From Euborellia annulipes (Eukaryota > Arthropoda > Insecta > Dermaptera > Anisolabididae): 64,000 nt of DNA. Every line of letters begins with the position of its first letter. The stretch's first letter is position 1. The DNA is taken from assembly GCA_023213315.1 (NCBI GenBank), contig JAKCPI010011664.1, positions 1-64,000 of the forward strand. Reading direction: 5' to 3'. The translations under genes were made by a program, and so were the position numbers. Below the pieces are notes generated by a model. It was not told the origin of the DNA. It was given only the letters and a program-made list of their open reading frames with translations, and searched no databases. Positions 34,948 through 44,396 of this stretch are shown piece after piece.

Positions 34948-35354
34948 TTGAAAGAATTTCAGCCGTCTCATAATAAGACCTAATTAAAGAAGAGGAAAAA
35001 AAATATCTTGGAACAAAAATTGTTAACCATTAAGAATAGAGAATTATTGTAGCTCTATAAGGGAAAAATAAAATTAAAAAAGTCTTTGGAAAAAATTATT
35101 CGGCGAAACGATAGCCTCCCCCCTCCTTTCATTTCATAATCATTAAATTATTAGCATAATTACAATTTTACACCTTTAATCACGATCTTTGTTTTATACA
35201 AACAAATTTCATAAATTATTTATATTTATATATTGAGGTGTGGAGATTTTAATAAACTTTTTTTCTTACACATCTTCTAAATGTCAAATAAATATTATTT
35301 ATTTATTTATTAATAATAATTTGTTGGACCTTTTTTCGGTCATAAAAATGGACT
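34948..35354. other. AT-rich stretch, no gene seen
   Basis: Nothing recognised. Confidence 0.45.
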
Positions 35355-35391
35355 TTATTTTTCTTTTTTAAAAAAAAAAAAAAAAAAAAAA

Positions 35392-35430
<39 letters not shown>

Positions 35431-35545
35431 AAAAACATGTTTTTTTTATAGGGGGGAGAGTAAAAACACACAAAAAAAATACTCAACCCAACACAAAAAA
35501 AAAAAAAAAAAAATTGTTTGTTGTTTTTTTTTTAAGGGGGGGGAT
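35355..35545. repeat. Poly(A)-dominated low-complexity block
   Basis: About 60 A almost without interruption, then ACATGTTTTTTTT, GGGGGGAG, ACACAAAAAAAA and another A run, T run and G8. ATGTCAAATAAATATT stands on both sides (about 35281 and 35546), so the block may be an insertion with a 16-bp duplication or an assembly artefact. Confidence 0.5.
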
Positions 35546-35561
35546 GTCAAATAAATATTCT

Positions 35562-36391
35562 TAATTTCATAAAACAAAATTAGGCTAGGTCAGTTTACGG
35601 ATTGCAAATTCATTCAAAAAATGTTTCGCTTCATAAGATAATGTTATTTTATGGGTGGTTTGTATTTTTTTTTATTCGAGTAGGTATAATAACATATAAT
35701 TTCGCATCTGGATAGCTCCTTTGACGCAACCTGTTTGCTTTATTCTTCTCTTGCCAAATGAAATGATGTCATCTGTGGTAGGAATCAATATCAGAGTCCA
35801 TTTCACGAATCCCCCCCTCTCTTTAATATTTTTTTTCTAATCCATACCTGAATAAATTCTTTTATGTTTTAACCATAAAAAGAAATTTATAATTGAGTAA
35901 CCAAATATTTAAGTCTTAATGTCAGCTTATAGGTGAAAATATAACTGCGTAAACATTTCGATCACAAAATGCGAAGAATAAACATGTCAAGAAAAAGAGA
36001 AAAAAAATTTAAATCCTTATAAGTAGTTATTTATTATATTTATTTACTTTTTATCTAGTTTTGACTGTCCTCTTTAAAGTTTCCAAGGACTATCTATTCA
36101 GGCCTTCAATTAAAAAAAAAAAATTCTACTGATAAATAAATGAAAACATGGTATCTATAATTAATTAATCTTCACTTTTAGCGATATGCATTTAAATGTC
36201 TACTTCAAATTAGAGAGGAAGAGGAGGTGGGTGTGTGTAAAGATATTTTCCGCTTTCCTTAATCCATTCTCTATCAAAAGGATCATTAATCAAATGTTAC
36301 GATGAGTTATTAAAATCAGAGCAAAAATTGTCGCCAAAGGCCTAGAGAGTTAGATTCTCTTTTTTAAATACAGAGTGAGGTCCAAATTATT
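35562..36391. other. AT-rich stretch, no gene seen
   Basis: Nothing recognised apart from a short GAGGAAGAGGAGGTGGGTGT purine-rich run near 36214. Confidence 0.4.
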
Positions 36392-36722
36392 ATTTGAATC
36401 TTTGAAGTATTTTTATTACTTTTTTATTTGTTAAAACAAGAAAGGAATAAAAATATTTTATTCATCACAGAATGAATTCATCCGACAATTAATTAATCTT
36501 CACTTTTAGTGAAGTCTGCATTTCAATTAGACAGTTTCGGTCAGATGAATCATCAGACTTGAGGCTAAGAAAATTTTTTGTAAAATCAAAATGTTCTCAT
36601 CTTTTAGGATGATTTTCTTAGGAAACTGTCTAATTTCAATGTATTCGCCAGCTGAATAAAATTTTATTCCTTTCTTGCTTTAAGAATCTACAAATAAATA
36701 AAGTAATCCTTCAAAAATTCAA
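36392..36722. mobile_element. Inverted-repeat element with decayed hammerhead
   Basis: The left arm ATTTGAATCTTTGAAG...AAGAAAGGAATAAAAAT is mirrored by ATTTTATTCCTTTCTTGC...CCTTCAAAAATTCAAAT at the right. A second inner pair is TTAGACAGTTTCGG...GCTAAGAAAAT against ATTTTCTTAGGAAACTGTCTAA. On the minus strand the inner left part reads CUGAUGA, a poor stem II, then CCGAAACUGUC. The core is present, but stem I does not pair. Confidence 0.55.
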
Positions 36723-36749
36723 ATGTTTTAAAAATATTTAATTTACAAG

Positions 36750-37018
36750 CAGAGTTGGCAAGTTTTATCTCGGCGAGTATAATACAAGGTTTTATACATT
36801 GATAAAACTACCACGGTTAAAACTAGGTTAATGTAAAAAACTGTAAAAAACCAACTCCCTGAAAAAAAAAAAAAAAAAAAAAATAGATAAAGGAATTTTG
36901 TTTGAATTTTTTCTCGTCGGGTTTGCGCATGGGCATGGGTTTTATTTTATACGTTTCAAACAATTGTATCCGCGATTTTTGTATAAAACTACAAAATCAT
37001 CTATAAAACCCAACTCTG
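36750..37018. mobile_element. hAT-like MITE, CAGAGTTGG ends
   Basis: The left end CAGAGTTGGCAAGTTTTA and the reversed right end CAGAGTTGGGTTTTATAG share the first nine bases and a TTTTA block. Flanks TTTACAAG and TCTTTAAG agree at 5 of 8 positions, a weak duplication. Poly(A) at 36861. The 71-codon frame within has no domain. Confidence 0.6.
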
Positions 37019-37071
37019 TCTTTAAGGTTTTGAAATTTGGTTGGTTGAGGAGTAGAGACTTACTATACCAG

Positions 37072-37645
37072 GTAGATAATTTGATTTTCGATTTAACTAT
37101 GGTTTATTTGTAAAAATTACAACGTTTCGGCCATAGAATGATTAATCAGAATGAATAATACATTAAAACATCTAAATGGCCTCTGTAGCTGAAAGGAAAA
37201 AAAATTTAAAAAAAGCATACGTGTGGAGTCGTAGGAACGAAGTTCCTCACGCCTTTTCTTCAACTCAGAATATAATTTAATATGAATATTATTTAAATAG
37301 ACGGAAAACCCGCCGAAGGTGGGTCTAGCCAGGGAGCTGCGCCCGCTGGAATCTGTTGTTTGCCTTCGGCGATAGAAGGAAATAAAGAGGAGAAGGTGGG
37401 CGTGGCCTCGCCAAGATTTCGGCTAATCTCGCCTTCCTCCGCCGTCGCTCGGGCGCTGGGAACGCATTTTTGTTAGGAACGCGTTTTTGTTACGTTACAT
37501 TTTCTCCCAATTCACCCTGCGTAAACTGCATTAAAGAACTTCGTTCCAAAAAATATCTTGGAGTTTAGGCTTTCACAGTTGTTATCATTAGTAAATGAAT
37601 TTGATTTTCAGGTTAACTGTGGTTTATTTGTAAAAATTACAAGGT
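37072..37645. repeat. Direct repeat pair bracketing a GC-rich core
   Basis: AATTTGATTTTC...TTAACTATGGTTTATTTG, ending AAAAATTACAA, at 37078-37125 recurs nearly identically at 37600-37644. The first copy is followed by CGTTTCGGCC, which on the minus strand resembles hammerhead 3' text (GGCCGAAACG) with a mutated CUGAUUA core. The core between the repeats (37280-37560) is GC-rich. It could be a small element with pseudo-LTRs as in Penelope-like elements; this is inference. Confidence 0.4.
37300..37560. other. GC-rich block with hairpin motif shared with 41.6 kb
   Basis: GCCAGGGAGCTGCGCCCGCT, GGAATC and TTTGCCTTCGGCGAT align with GGGGGCTACGCCCCTGG, ACTCCC and CTCGCCTTTAGCGAG at 41645-41690. Both read as two consecutive small hairpins. 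A related GGGGGCGAAGCCC...CCGGACCCC occurs at 51239. No ORF is recognised. Confidence 0.4.
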
Positions 37646-38389
37646 GGCCTCATAACTCTGTTTAATCCATGTCCTGAAAATATTTTCAAAGGTGCGCTCG
37701 AAACGTTGTCAGAGATAATAATAATCTTTTGCGTTTTTTGTTCTCTATCTCTTCACTTCACCGGAACTGCATCGCACTCATGAGCTTTATCTTAAAAATA
37801 GCAATATGTTCACTTCTTCTGTAGGCAGGTTTATTTATTTTACTCTGAGTAACTTGTCATGTTTCCATAATAAGTAATAAGAATAAGCTGATAGCGTGAT
37901 TAATTCGCGAAATATCTTATCCAGACACTCGGTAGAATTCCTCCAGCAAACTTCTTGAAATCTTTAGTCCATCTTGTAGGCGGACGCCCAATTGGAAGTT
38001 TGCTAGTTGTGGAATTTTTTCGAATAATAAATCTCTTTTAATAAAACCTATATTTACAAACAATTTGTTTCACTTATCTGTCAAATAAGGAGTTATAATA
38101 AATTAAGAAAAAGATGCAAATCATCTTCTCATCTATTAAATAGAAGGTAAAAAGAGAGAAAAAAAAACAAAGTCGTTTTTTATAGAAAATATCCTTTCTT
38201 ACTTTGATAATGAATAATAAAGACTTTCTTCTTGATGATTAATTATCTTAAGATGTGGCCTTTATTTTTTCAATTAAAATTTTTTTCTATTTCTGGAAAT
38301 CGAAGTATTTGTTTAGTTATATTATCTCCCAGATAAGTGTAATTTTTCATTGAACTCACTGTCTCGTCACGAACTGAGCCAGTTAAATC
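37646..38389. other. AT-rich stretch, no gene seen
   Basis: Nothing recognised. Confidence 0.4.
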
Positions 38390-38610
38390 CTTTTTAGGCT
38401 CAGATGGGAGCGAAGATGGCGCCTATATGAGCGTTGGAGTCTCCGTGACGTCATCAGATGCCTCAGCCCACCTGCAGCAACGCTCTCCATGTTAGGCAAC
38501 CTTGTGGGCAAACCCACACAACCCCTCGACCACCAATCTCTCGAAAAAGAGCTTTCGCTACTTTATAGCACCGAGGGCAAATATTTACCTAATTGTCGTA
38601 GTCGGTTTGT
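38390..38610. promoter_or_regulatory. Promoter-like GC island with CRE and YY1-like motifs
   Basis: GAAGATGGCGCC near 38411-38422 matches the AAGATGGCGGC-type YY1 core-promoter motif, and TGACGTCA (CRE) sits at 38446-38453. The island is flanked by AT-rich DNA. On the minus strand ATGGAGAGCGTTGCTGCAG precedes GTGGGC, a weak donor. Direction of transcription and any dependent gene are unknown. Confidence 0.35.
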
Positions 38611-38737
38611 CCAAGTCTCATATTAAAAATTCATTTAAAACGGTTGATGTTTAAATTTTATATCACTCATCAATATTTCGTCCTTGATGATAAAATATTA
38701 ACTGGCTTTTTCTTAATTTATTTTCCACTCTTCATTT

Positions 38738-38915
38738 CTGCGGGAACTGAGAAGATGCCTGTCGAGATTAGACTTGAAAGTCTGAAGATTGTATGTTTTG
38801 GGGAAGATAGACGCAGGAAGCTTGTTCCAATCACGAGAGGTCATGGGGACAGACTGGAATTGACTAGTTCTATCAGTCGTGAGTTGGACAGCATAGGGAT
38901 GCCAGGACGATTAAT
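38738..38915 (-). mobile_element. LINE C-terminal fragment, minus strand
   Basis: The minus strand reads HPYAVQLTTDRTSQFQSV, PMTSRDWNKLPASIF, PKTYNLQTFKSNL, DRHLLSSRR. It is the same protein tail as at 28382-28501, extended about 20 residues upstream. Homology stops just before the stop codon of the other copy (after CGCAG), so the UTR and poly(A) are missing. The 103-codon plus-strand ORF at 38644-38955 is its shadow. Confidence 0.75.
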
Positions 38916-38955
38916 ATTATTCAAACAAAACATGACCCCACCCCAAAAACATTGA

Positions 38956-39662
38956 AGTACTGTATATTAATATTTAACTTCTTGAATTGTTTCTACTGTT
39001 GGCACTAAAATTTAAATAACTCTTTTATGTTATTTTCTTAAAATAATCTATCATTTCTTATAAATTAGCTACCCATTATTATTATCAACAAAAATTTTAA
39101 TTTATTTTTTTGTTATATTAATGATTCGAATGAATAGCAGGCTCAAGTTATTCATTCTTTAAGCTGAGCCATCACTTTCCATTTTCGAAGCTGTCTACCT
39201 GTTTTATGAATGAATGTTCGAGTCAGTCAGCAGCTGTCAAACTGACAGCGAAACGAAACCTTCACACGAAATCCCCCCTCCATGGTTTAAATCCTAATGT
39301 CAAATGCACTTCTTAGATTTACAATTGACTACTGTCTTGTCTAACTTATCACTCATTACAAATAATTTATAATCTTTCTCTTTCTTGTTTCTTTCTATAA
39401 AAGAAATTCATTCATAAATATTCGATAATATATAAATATGACCTTTTCTTCTAATATTGAATGTGAGTAGAAATAAATATGACTCTACTATTTATTCAAA
39501 TAATATATGATCTTAGAAGGATTTTATAGACTCATACTTTTAATGCAATGAAAATATTTATAAACCATTTTGATTATTTTAAATTAAAATATTTTCATTT
39601 GTTTATTTGAAGACCTTTCAGAGAGGAAAGCCTCTACGAATATATGAACAGAATTTTCGTTT
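38956..39662. other. AT-rich stretch with a 7-bp hairpin
   Basis: GCTGTCA-AAC-TGACAGC near 39233-39249 forms a short perfect hairpin. No gene recognised. Confidence 0.4.
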
Positions 39663-39666
39663 TTAA

Positions 39667-40052
39667 GGTGCGCGTCTCGGGGTGCTAATTTTGGGAGATT
39701 CCAGCGGCCACAATTTTGAAGCTATCTACCTCAAATTTTTTTAAAATTAAAGCTATTTAAAATATCTACAACTTATAGAAGCTCTTTTTTTGATTTTCGA
39801 AAAAATAAAATTTTTTTTAGATTAATCGCATTAAATAAAAGATATTTTAAAAAAATTCGCTCTATATCTTATAGATAATTAAATTAGTAATCAATGTATT
39901 AAAAAATAATTAATTTTTTACCGTTAATTAATTTGCTGGAATCTTTAAAATGAAATGGGATAAATCCCTTGTATTCCTATGGGAAAAACTAAAGCCATCT
40001 CTTGCCGCCTCGGTACTGAATCGTGTTCTAACGGTTTTTCGAGACGCGCACC
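39667..40052 (+). mobile_element. TTAA MITE family 1, copy d (intact)
   Basis: It lies between TTAA (39663-39666) and TTAA (40053-40056), with ends GGTGCGCGTCTCG and CGAGACGCGCACC, a perfect 13-bp TIR. 386 bp. The ORF 39950-40135 crosses its right end and is not a gene. Confidence 0.85.
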
Positions 40053-40056
40053 TTAA

Positions 40057-40537
40057 GAAAAATCTAGAAAAATTCAAATATAGGGCGTCTTATTTTAGTG
40101 ATTTACATCATATTGTGATTATATTATTGAAATAATTGTAATAATTGCAATTTTATCTTCAATATTATTGAACATGCTACATTAGTAAATTTAATTTCCC
40201 ATTCATTATATTCATTTTTGTTTACTTTTTTTTCTTCTGTTTCACTCATCAATTTTAGACTTCCCTTGTTCATTATAGAGAATGAATATTCACTTCTTTA
40301 TTATCTCTCATTAACATGCAGCCGCCGCCTTGAGGATGACTAACTGATAGAAAGCTTCTGATAATTCTAGATTAAACTACCTTCACAACACTATTCTAAT
40401 TTAAATAAATTTTTCTTACAATTCTAATACCTTAATAGTAGGGCTACAGCTCGAATTGTTCAGTTACCAAGTAGTACGAATGTTTTTGACTAGAATAATT
40501 TGTCCGCTAGATAAGAGTTTATTGAAGATAACTAAAA
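40057..40537. other. AT-rich stretch, no gene seen
   Basis: Nothing recognised. Confidence 0.45.
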
Positions 40538-41570
40538 CCCGGTAGGAATTGCAATGTGACAATTGGCGAACCTTGGGCAGTTGTCATTTGCGAGCCTTGA
40601 GTAGTGACCATTGGGCCAAGCCTGGTCCGAGGCTTGGTCCATTCGACTTCCCAAGGCTCGGTTTAATACTATTGGGCCAAGCCTGGTCCGAGGCTTGATC
40701 CAAGGCTTGGCCCAATGTTATTATATTATTAAACCGAGCCTTGGGAAGACGATTGGACCAAGCCTGGTCCGAGGCTTGCCCCAATGGTCACTACCCAAGG
40801 CTCGGTTTAATAATATAATACCATTGGGCCAAGCCTCGGTCCAGGCTTGGTCCAATCGTTTCCCAAGGCTCGGTTTAATAATATAATACCATTGGGCCAA
40901 GCCTTGATCAAGCCTCGACCAGGCTTGGCCCAATAGTATTAAACCGAGCCTTGGGAAGACGAATGGACCAAGCCTGGACCGAGGCTTGGCCCAATGGTAA
41001 TATATTATTAAACCGAGCCTTGGGTAGTGACCATTGGGCCAAGCCTCGACCAGGCTTGGCCCAATGCTTAATTGACCCATCATGTAATTAAAAAAAAAAT
41101 TAAATTAAATCAAGTACTATTAATTGAAAAAAACAGTAATATATATTTTAAATCTGGTGATTGTTTGATAAAGTTTATTTAGCTAAAATAAAAGGCAAAT
41201 CAAATAGCTTAAAAGAGAGTCATATCAATATAACAACTGTGTACGAGAGCGTAAAGGCAGTGAACAAATGAAGAACAAAACAAAAAGCTGAGTTCAAATC
41301 TCTCGAGAAACAACTTTTTTCCTCAAGGCTTGGATCGACCATCCATTTTTGTTTTCCAAGGCTTGGGCCAACCTTGGTTTTTTTGATTCTCGAGGCTTGG
41401 GCCAACCTTGGTTTTTTTGATTCCCAAGGCTGGGTACATTGTTATCATTCCAAGGCTTGGACCAAGCCTCGCCCAATGGTTAGACAAGGCTTGCCCCAAG
41501 CCTCGCCAATGCTGCACGATTGGTCCAAGCCTGGTCCGAGGCTTGGCCCAATTGTGTATTCCTACCAGGG
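40538..41570. mobile_element. 1.03-kb TIR element made of nested palindromes
   Basis: The outer ends are CCCGGTAGGAATTGCAATG...ACAATTGG and, reversed, CCCTGGTAGGAATACACAATTGG. The left half (40605-41065) is a chain of palindromic modules. P is CCAAGCCTGGTCCGAGGCTTGG and variants, usually framed by ATTGGGCC...GGCCCAAT. Q is CCCAAGGCTCGGTTTAATA with AATATAATACC, occurring in both orientations (CAAGGCTCGG and CCGAGCCTTG). About six P and five Q modules alternate. The right half (41325-41560) has shorter P-like AAGGCTTGGGCCAACCTTGG units after an AT-rich middle (41070-41320). All ORFs here (up to 120 codons) read through the repeats on both strands and are rejected. No known superfamily is recognised. 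Confidence 0.75.
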
Positions 41571-41944
41571 AAACAGCCTAATACTAAGGTTACATATTTA
41601 TTGATTTTACTTATACAAGTGGTCGGAGGGCTTTACCATTTGCCTGGGGGCTACGCCCCTGGACTCCCTTGCTCGCCTTTAGCGAGCAAATGCATCAAAT
41701 TTATTCTTGCTCACTGTTTGGAAATTTTGCTTTGGTCGCTGAAGGCTTTTAAATAAGTTTTTAAATTTCCCTCACTGACTCCACTTTCTTCAACTCTGGC
41801 AAATCAGCGAGGGAGAGTGGTAAACAGGCACATAAAACGGAAGTCGGTGGCTAACGCTTTATATAGAGTAATGATAATGATTTTATGAAATATTATTGCA
41901 ATATAAATATTGAATAAATCAATTTCAAACTCCTCCCCCCACCC
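41571..41944. other. Mixed region with hairpin motif
   Basis: 41640-41690 carries GGGGGCTACGCCCCTGG followed by TTGCTCGCCTTTAGCGAGCAA, two adjacent hairpins related to 37.33 kb. The rest shows nothing recognisable. Confidence 0.4.
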
Positions 41945-42140
41945 CGGGAGGCTGAGAGGATTATTAATGATAACCTAAAAGCAAAGGGACGTGGGTTCGA
42001 ACCCCTGGCAGTCTAATGAATATTTATTTAAATAATTTGGATACCAAATGGTTTAAATAAAAGTGCCTGGATCACATTTATCGTCATAAACTATATAATA
42101 AGTATCATTCAAAGCTTATATGGCCTCAGATGCCGAAAAA
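41945..42140 (+). mobile_element. SINE family C (tRNA-like, long variable arm)
   Basis: A GAGGCTGAGAGGATTATTAA head is followed by a perfect B box GGGTTCGAACCCC. Next come GGCAGTCTAATGAATATTTA, GGATACCAAATGGTTTAAAT, AAGTGCCTGGATC and a tail TTATATGGCCTCAGATGCCG with poly(A). The CCAAATGGTTTAAATAA block is shared with SINE A and the final tail with SINE B. Confidence 0.7.
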
Positions 42141-42400
42141 AAACAGTAATAGATTTTATTAATATTTTTTTTTCTTTTTATAAATGGCACTCTTTTCGAC
42201 TTTGACTCATGATCATTATCAGATGTCAAAAATATTTTTCTTTGTAATGAATTTAAAAAAATACCTTGACTTTGAAATTACTTAAATTTTTTTTTTTTTA
42301 CTAATCATTTTCATCTCGATGGCGGGAACCATCACTAAAAAAAAAATTTCTTATTTCTTCAAATAATAATAGCCTTGCACTAGATAAAGCTGATTAAGAA
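42141..42400. other. AT-rich stretch, no gene seen
   Basis: T runs and GATGGCGGGAACCATC near 42318; otherwise nothing recognised. Confidence 0.4.
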
Positions 42401-42620
42401 ATATAGATTGACTTCTAGAGCAGCTAGGCCTCGCGTGTTTTGCATTTGCCCCGTTGTTTGTCGTTAAAGTCGCGGGTTCTTGCCCAGTGGGCGGCCTGCG
42501 ACCTGTCTGCCCACGCAACCTGTGGGCCCCAAAACCCACGCTCGCCATTTGGTAGATGTAGGCAGAAACTCGTGCGACGCCCCGAATTGCGCAACAATCC
42601 CCCCTTCCTATACTATCTCT
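42401..42620. other. GC-rich island, unidentified
   Basis: CpG-containing block (GCCCAGTGGGCGGCC, GACCTGTCTGCCCACGC). Overlapping ORFs of 61-69 codons on both strands have no recognisable domain. No clear donor. It may be a promoter, a UTR exon or a decayed element. Confidence 0.3.
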
Positions 42621-42826
42621 TGTCTTCTCCTACCTTCATACATAAATAATCCCCTCTCCATATCACCCAAGCGCATCAAAATTTGAGAGACTTTAACGCG
42701 CGAATCCCAATCATCTTTTATTTTTATCATTTATCTTATTATTTTCATCCTTTTACTAATGAATATTTTCATTTATCTTATTTATTAATTGATTTTTTTA
42801 TACTTAATATCAATAGTATAATTTTT

Positions 42827-42925
42827 TTCTTTACTTTCTCTTACTTCTATATATATATATATATATAGGAGAGAGAGAAAGTATTGGTTGGATTCATGTC
42901 AAAAATACGATGTCGAGATTTTGTC
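42827..42925 (+). mobile_element. Hairpin-ended repeat, family 2, end fragment
   Basis: TTTACTTTCTCTTACTTC, (TA)n, GAGAGAGAAAGTATTGG, ATTCATGTCAAAAATACG, ATGTCGAGATTTTG: the small-hairpin end of family 2. The rest is missing. Confidence 0.65.
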
Positions 42926-43561
42926 TTAAAATTTTAGATCTTAAATCCTCATTTAGGCCTATCTTAAATCCTGAATAATTTCAATATGATGTATTTTCCA
43001 TAGTAAATAAATATAATTCAAAACAATGTACTGAATAACAACATTTAATTGACTGTTATTTACTAATTAATTAAATTAGATTCGAGTCTTGAATTACAAA
43101 ATAGCGATAATAGACTAATCTAGACCGTTATTCTTAGCGATCTGATAGGACCCCTGTATATTTTTTCTTTCCTTGGTTTCATGGTCAAAATATTTATCAG
43201 CGTAGGCGGTGGCGTTTAAATCTCGCCTAGGTCATGAACATTTTTATTAAATATCATGACTGTTTGTATTGTTTAAACACTCTTATTTAAAAGGTGATGT
43301 TAACAAGTAGAGGAGAAAATTAGATGTCCTTGAATTTCATTTTATTCTTTAGACATCTCTAAATCTCTAAATCAAAATAGACAATAAAATTGAGTTCAGG
43401 GACTGTTTAAAGGGGTTTGAATTTGATGTACTGTGCTATGGGCAAAATGATTCAAAATTTATCTAAATAATAAAAAATTCAAACATGGAAAAATATTATA
43501 CTCATCATAACCATAGGTAGACTTTATTTTTTGAAGAGTAGAAAATTGGCTGTGGTGATGA
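42926..43561. other. AT-rich stretch, no gene seen
   Basis: Nothing recognised. Confidence 0.45.
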
Positions 43562-43610
43562 TTAAATAAAGGAGCTCTATGAGGAGGGCAGCCAGCGAAA
43601 ATAAAAATCT

Positions 43611-43667
43611 CTATATTATTTCGTCAACGTTTCGGGAACGCATCGCTCCCATCTTCAGAACCTATAG
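43611..43667 (-). ncRNA. Hammerhead ribozyme, left arm of 43.6-kb element
   Basis: Minus strand: CUAUAGGUU; CUGAAGA; U; GGGA GCGAUGCGU UCCC; GAAA; CGUU; GACGAAAUAAUAUAG. Stem II is a clean 4-bp GGGA/UCCC. Stem I pairs GAC/GUU next to the core and UAUAG/CUAUA distally. The cleavage triplet is GUU. The core is complete. Confidence 0.6.
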
Positions 43668-43894
43668 CTATCAAATATTTATTAATTTAGTACATATATC
43701 GTTACAATTATATTATTTACAAAAAATAATTAAAAAATGCTTACGAATTAATTGTTGAATAACAGATGAATAGTTTTATACACAGATTTATACAACAGAT
43801 GATTAGTTTTATATACAACGAAAAAATTAACATATATTGTGTATAATATAATTGTAACGATATTATGTACTAAATTAATAAATATTTGATGGCC

Positions 43895-43950
43895 ATAGGT
43901 CCTGAAGATGGGAGCGATGCGTTCCCGAAACGTTGTTGAAATAATATAGA
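43895..43950 (+). ncRNA. Hammerhead ribozyme, right arm of 43.6-kb element
   Basis: Plus strand: AUAGGUC; CUGAAGA (43912-43918); U; GGGA...UCCC; GAAA (43927-43930); CGUU; GUUGAAAUAAUAUAG. Core and stem II match the left arm exactly. Stem I next to the cleavage site is weaker. Confidence 0.55.
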
Positions 43951-44252
43951 TATTTTTATTTCCGCTGGCTGCCCTCCTCATAGAACTCCTTTATTTAGAC
44001 TTTTTTTTCGTTTAAAACTTATTAATTTCAAAATGAAACTTTTATTTCTTTTTTTTAAATATTATAAAATAAAAGCTATTATTTATTTTAATTATTAAAA
44101 AAAAAATTATTGTTAAATTAAATCAAATTTTCATGATTTTAGTTACGCACATCGGTAAAAAATCGCTTACATTCTCAGAATATAGGCTACAGTTTTTGAA
44201 TTTGTAATTGTCTCATAATTTATTCTTTAATTATTAATTATTTATTAATATA

Positions 44253-44396
44253 ATGTCTCGTGGTATGTATCTCAATGATGAAGAAAAAGTAAAAATTCTT
44301 GCGTTTAGAGAAAAAGGGTGTTTATTTAGAAACATTGCAAGGAAAATAGGTCCAAGTCACAATGTTGTTTGGCAATTTTTTCAAAACTTTGATTGA
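44253..44396 (+). pseudogene. Tc3/Minos-like transposase N-terminus (47-codon relic)
   Basis: From ATG at 44253 the frame reads MSRGMYLNDEEKVKILA, FREKGCLFRNIARKIG, PSHNVVWQFFQNFD and then TGA. This matches the first helix-turn-helix of Tc1/mariner transposases of the Tc3/Minos type: MSRGK.L.D.EK..I..F...G.S...IAK.IGRS...V.NF (family pattern). This domain binds the element's ends. The second DNA-binding half and the DD(E/D) catalytic core are absent: the frame stops and AT-rich DNA follows. No clear TIR surrounds it. It is a dead fragment or, less likely, a captured DNA-binding exon; splice sites are not evident. Confidence 0.75.

Larger units (their letters stand above)
43562..43996. mobile_element. 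Inverted-repeat element with two hammerheads
   Basis: Outer ends TAAATAAAGGAGCTCTATGA and TCATAGAACTCCTTTATTTA enclose GAGGAGGGCAGCCAGCG (left) and its mirror, then hammerhead blocks. Next come AAATATTTATTAATTTAGTA and ACGATAT...TGTTATAAT-type arms meeting at an AT-rich centre (about 43715-43830). Arms of about 140-150 bp; no coding sequence. The minus-strand ORF at 43748-43981 is a shadow of the palindrome. The terminal arms differ in sequence from those at 10.3 and 29.4 kb, so only the ribozyme is shared. Confidence 0.75.

Noticed and set aside
38644..38955. 103-codon plus-strand ORF
   Set aside because: Shadow of the minus-strand LINE fragment RDWNKLPASIF.
40584..41756. Cluster of ORFs up to 120 codons with GQASDQAW-type repeats
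   Set aside because: They are translations of DNA palindromes on both strands; all frames are open because the modules lack stops. No conserved protein feature.
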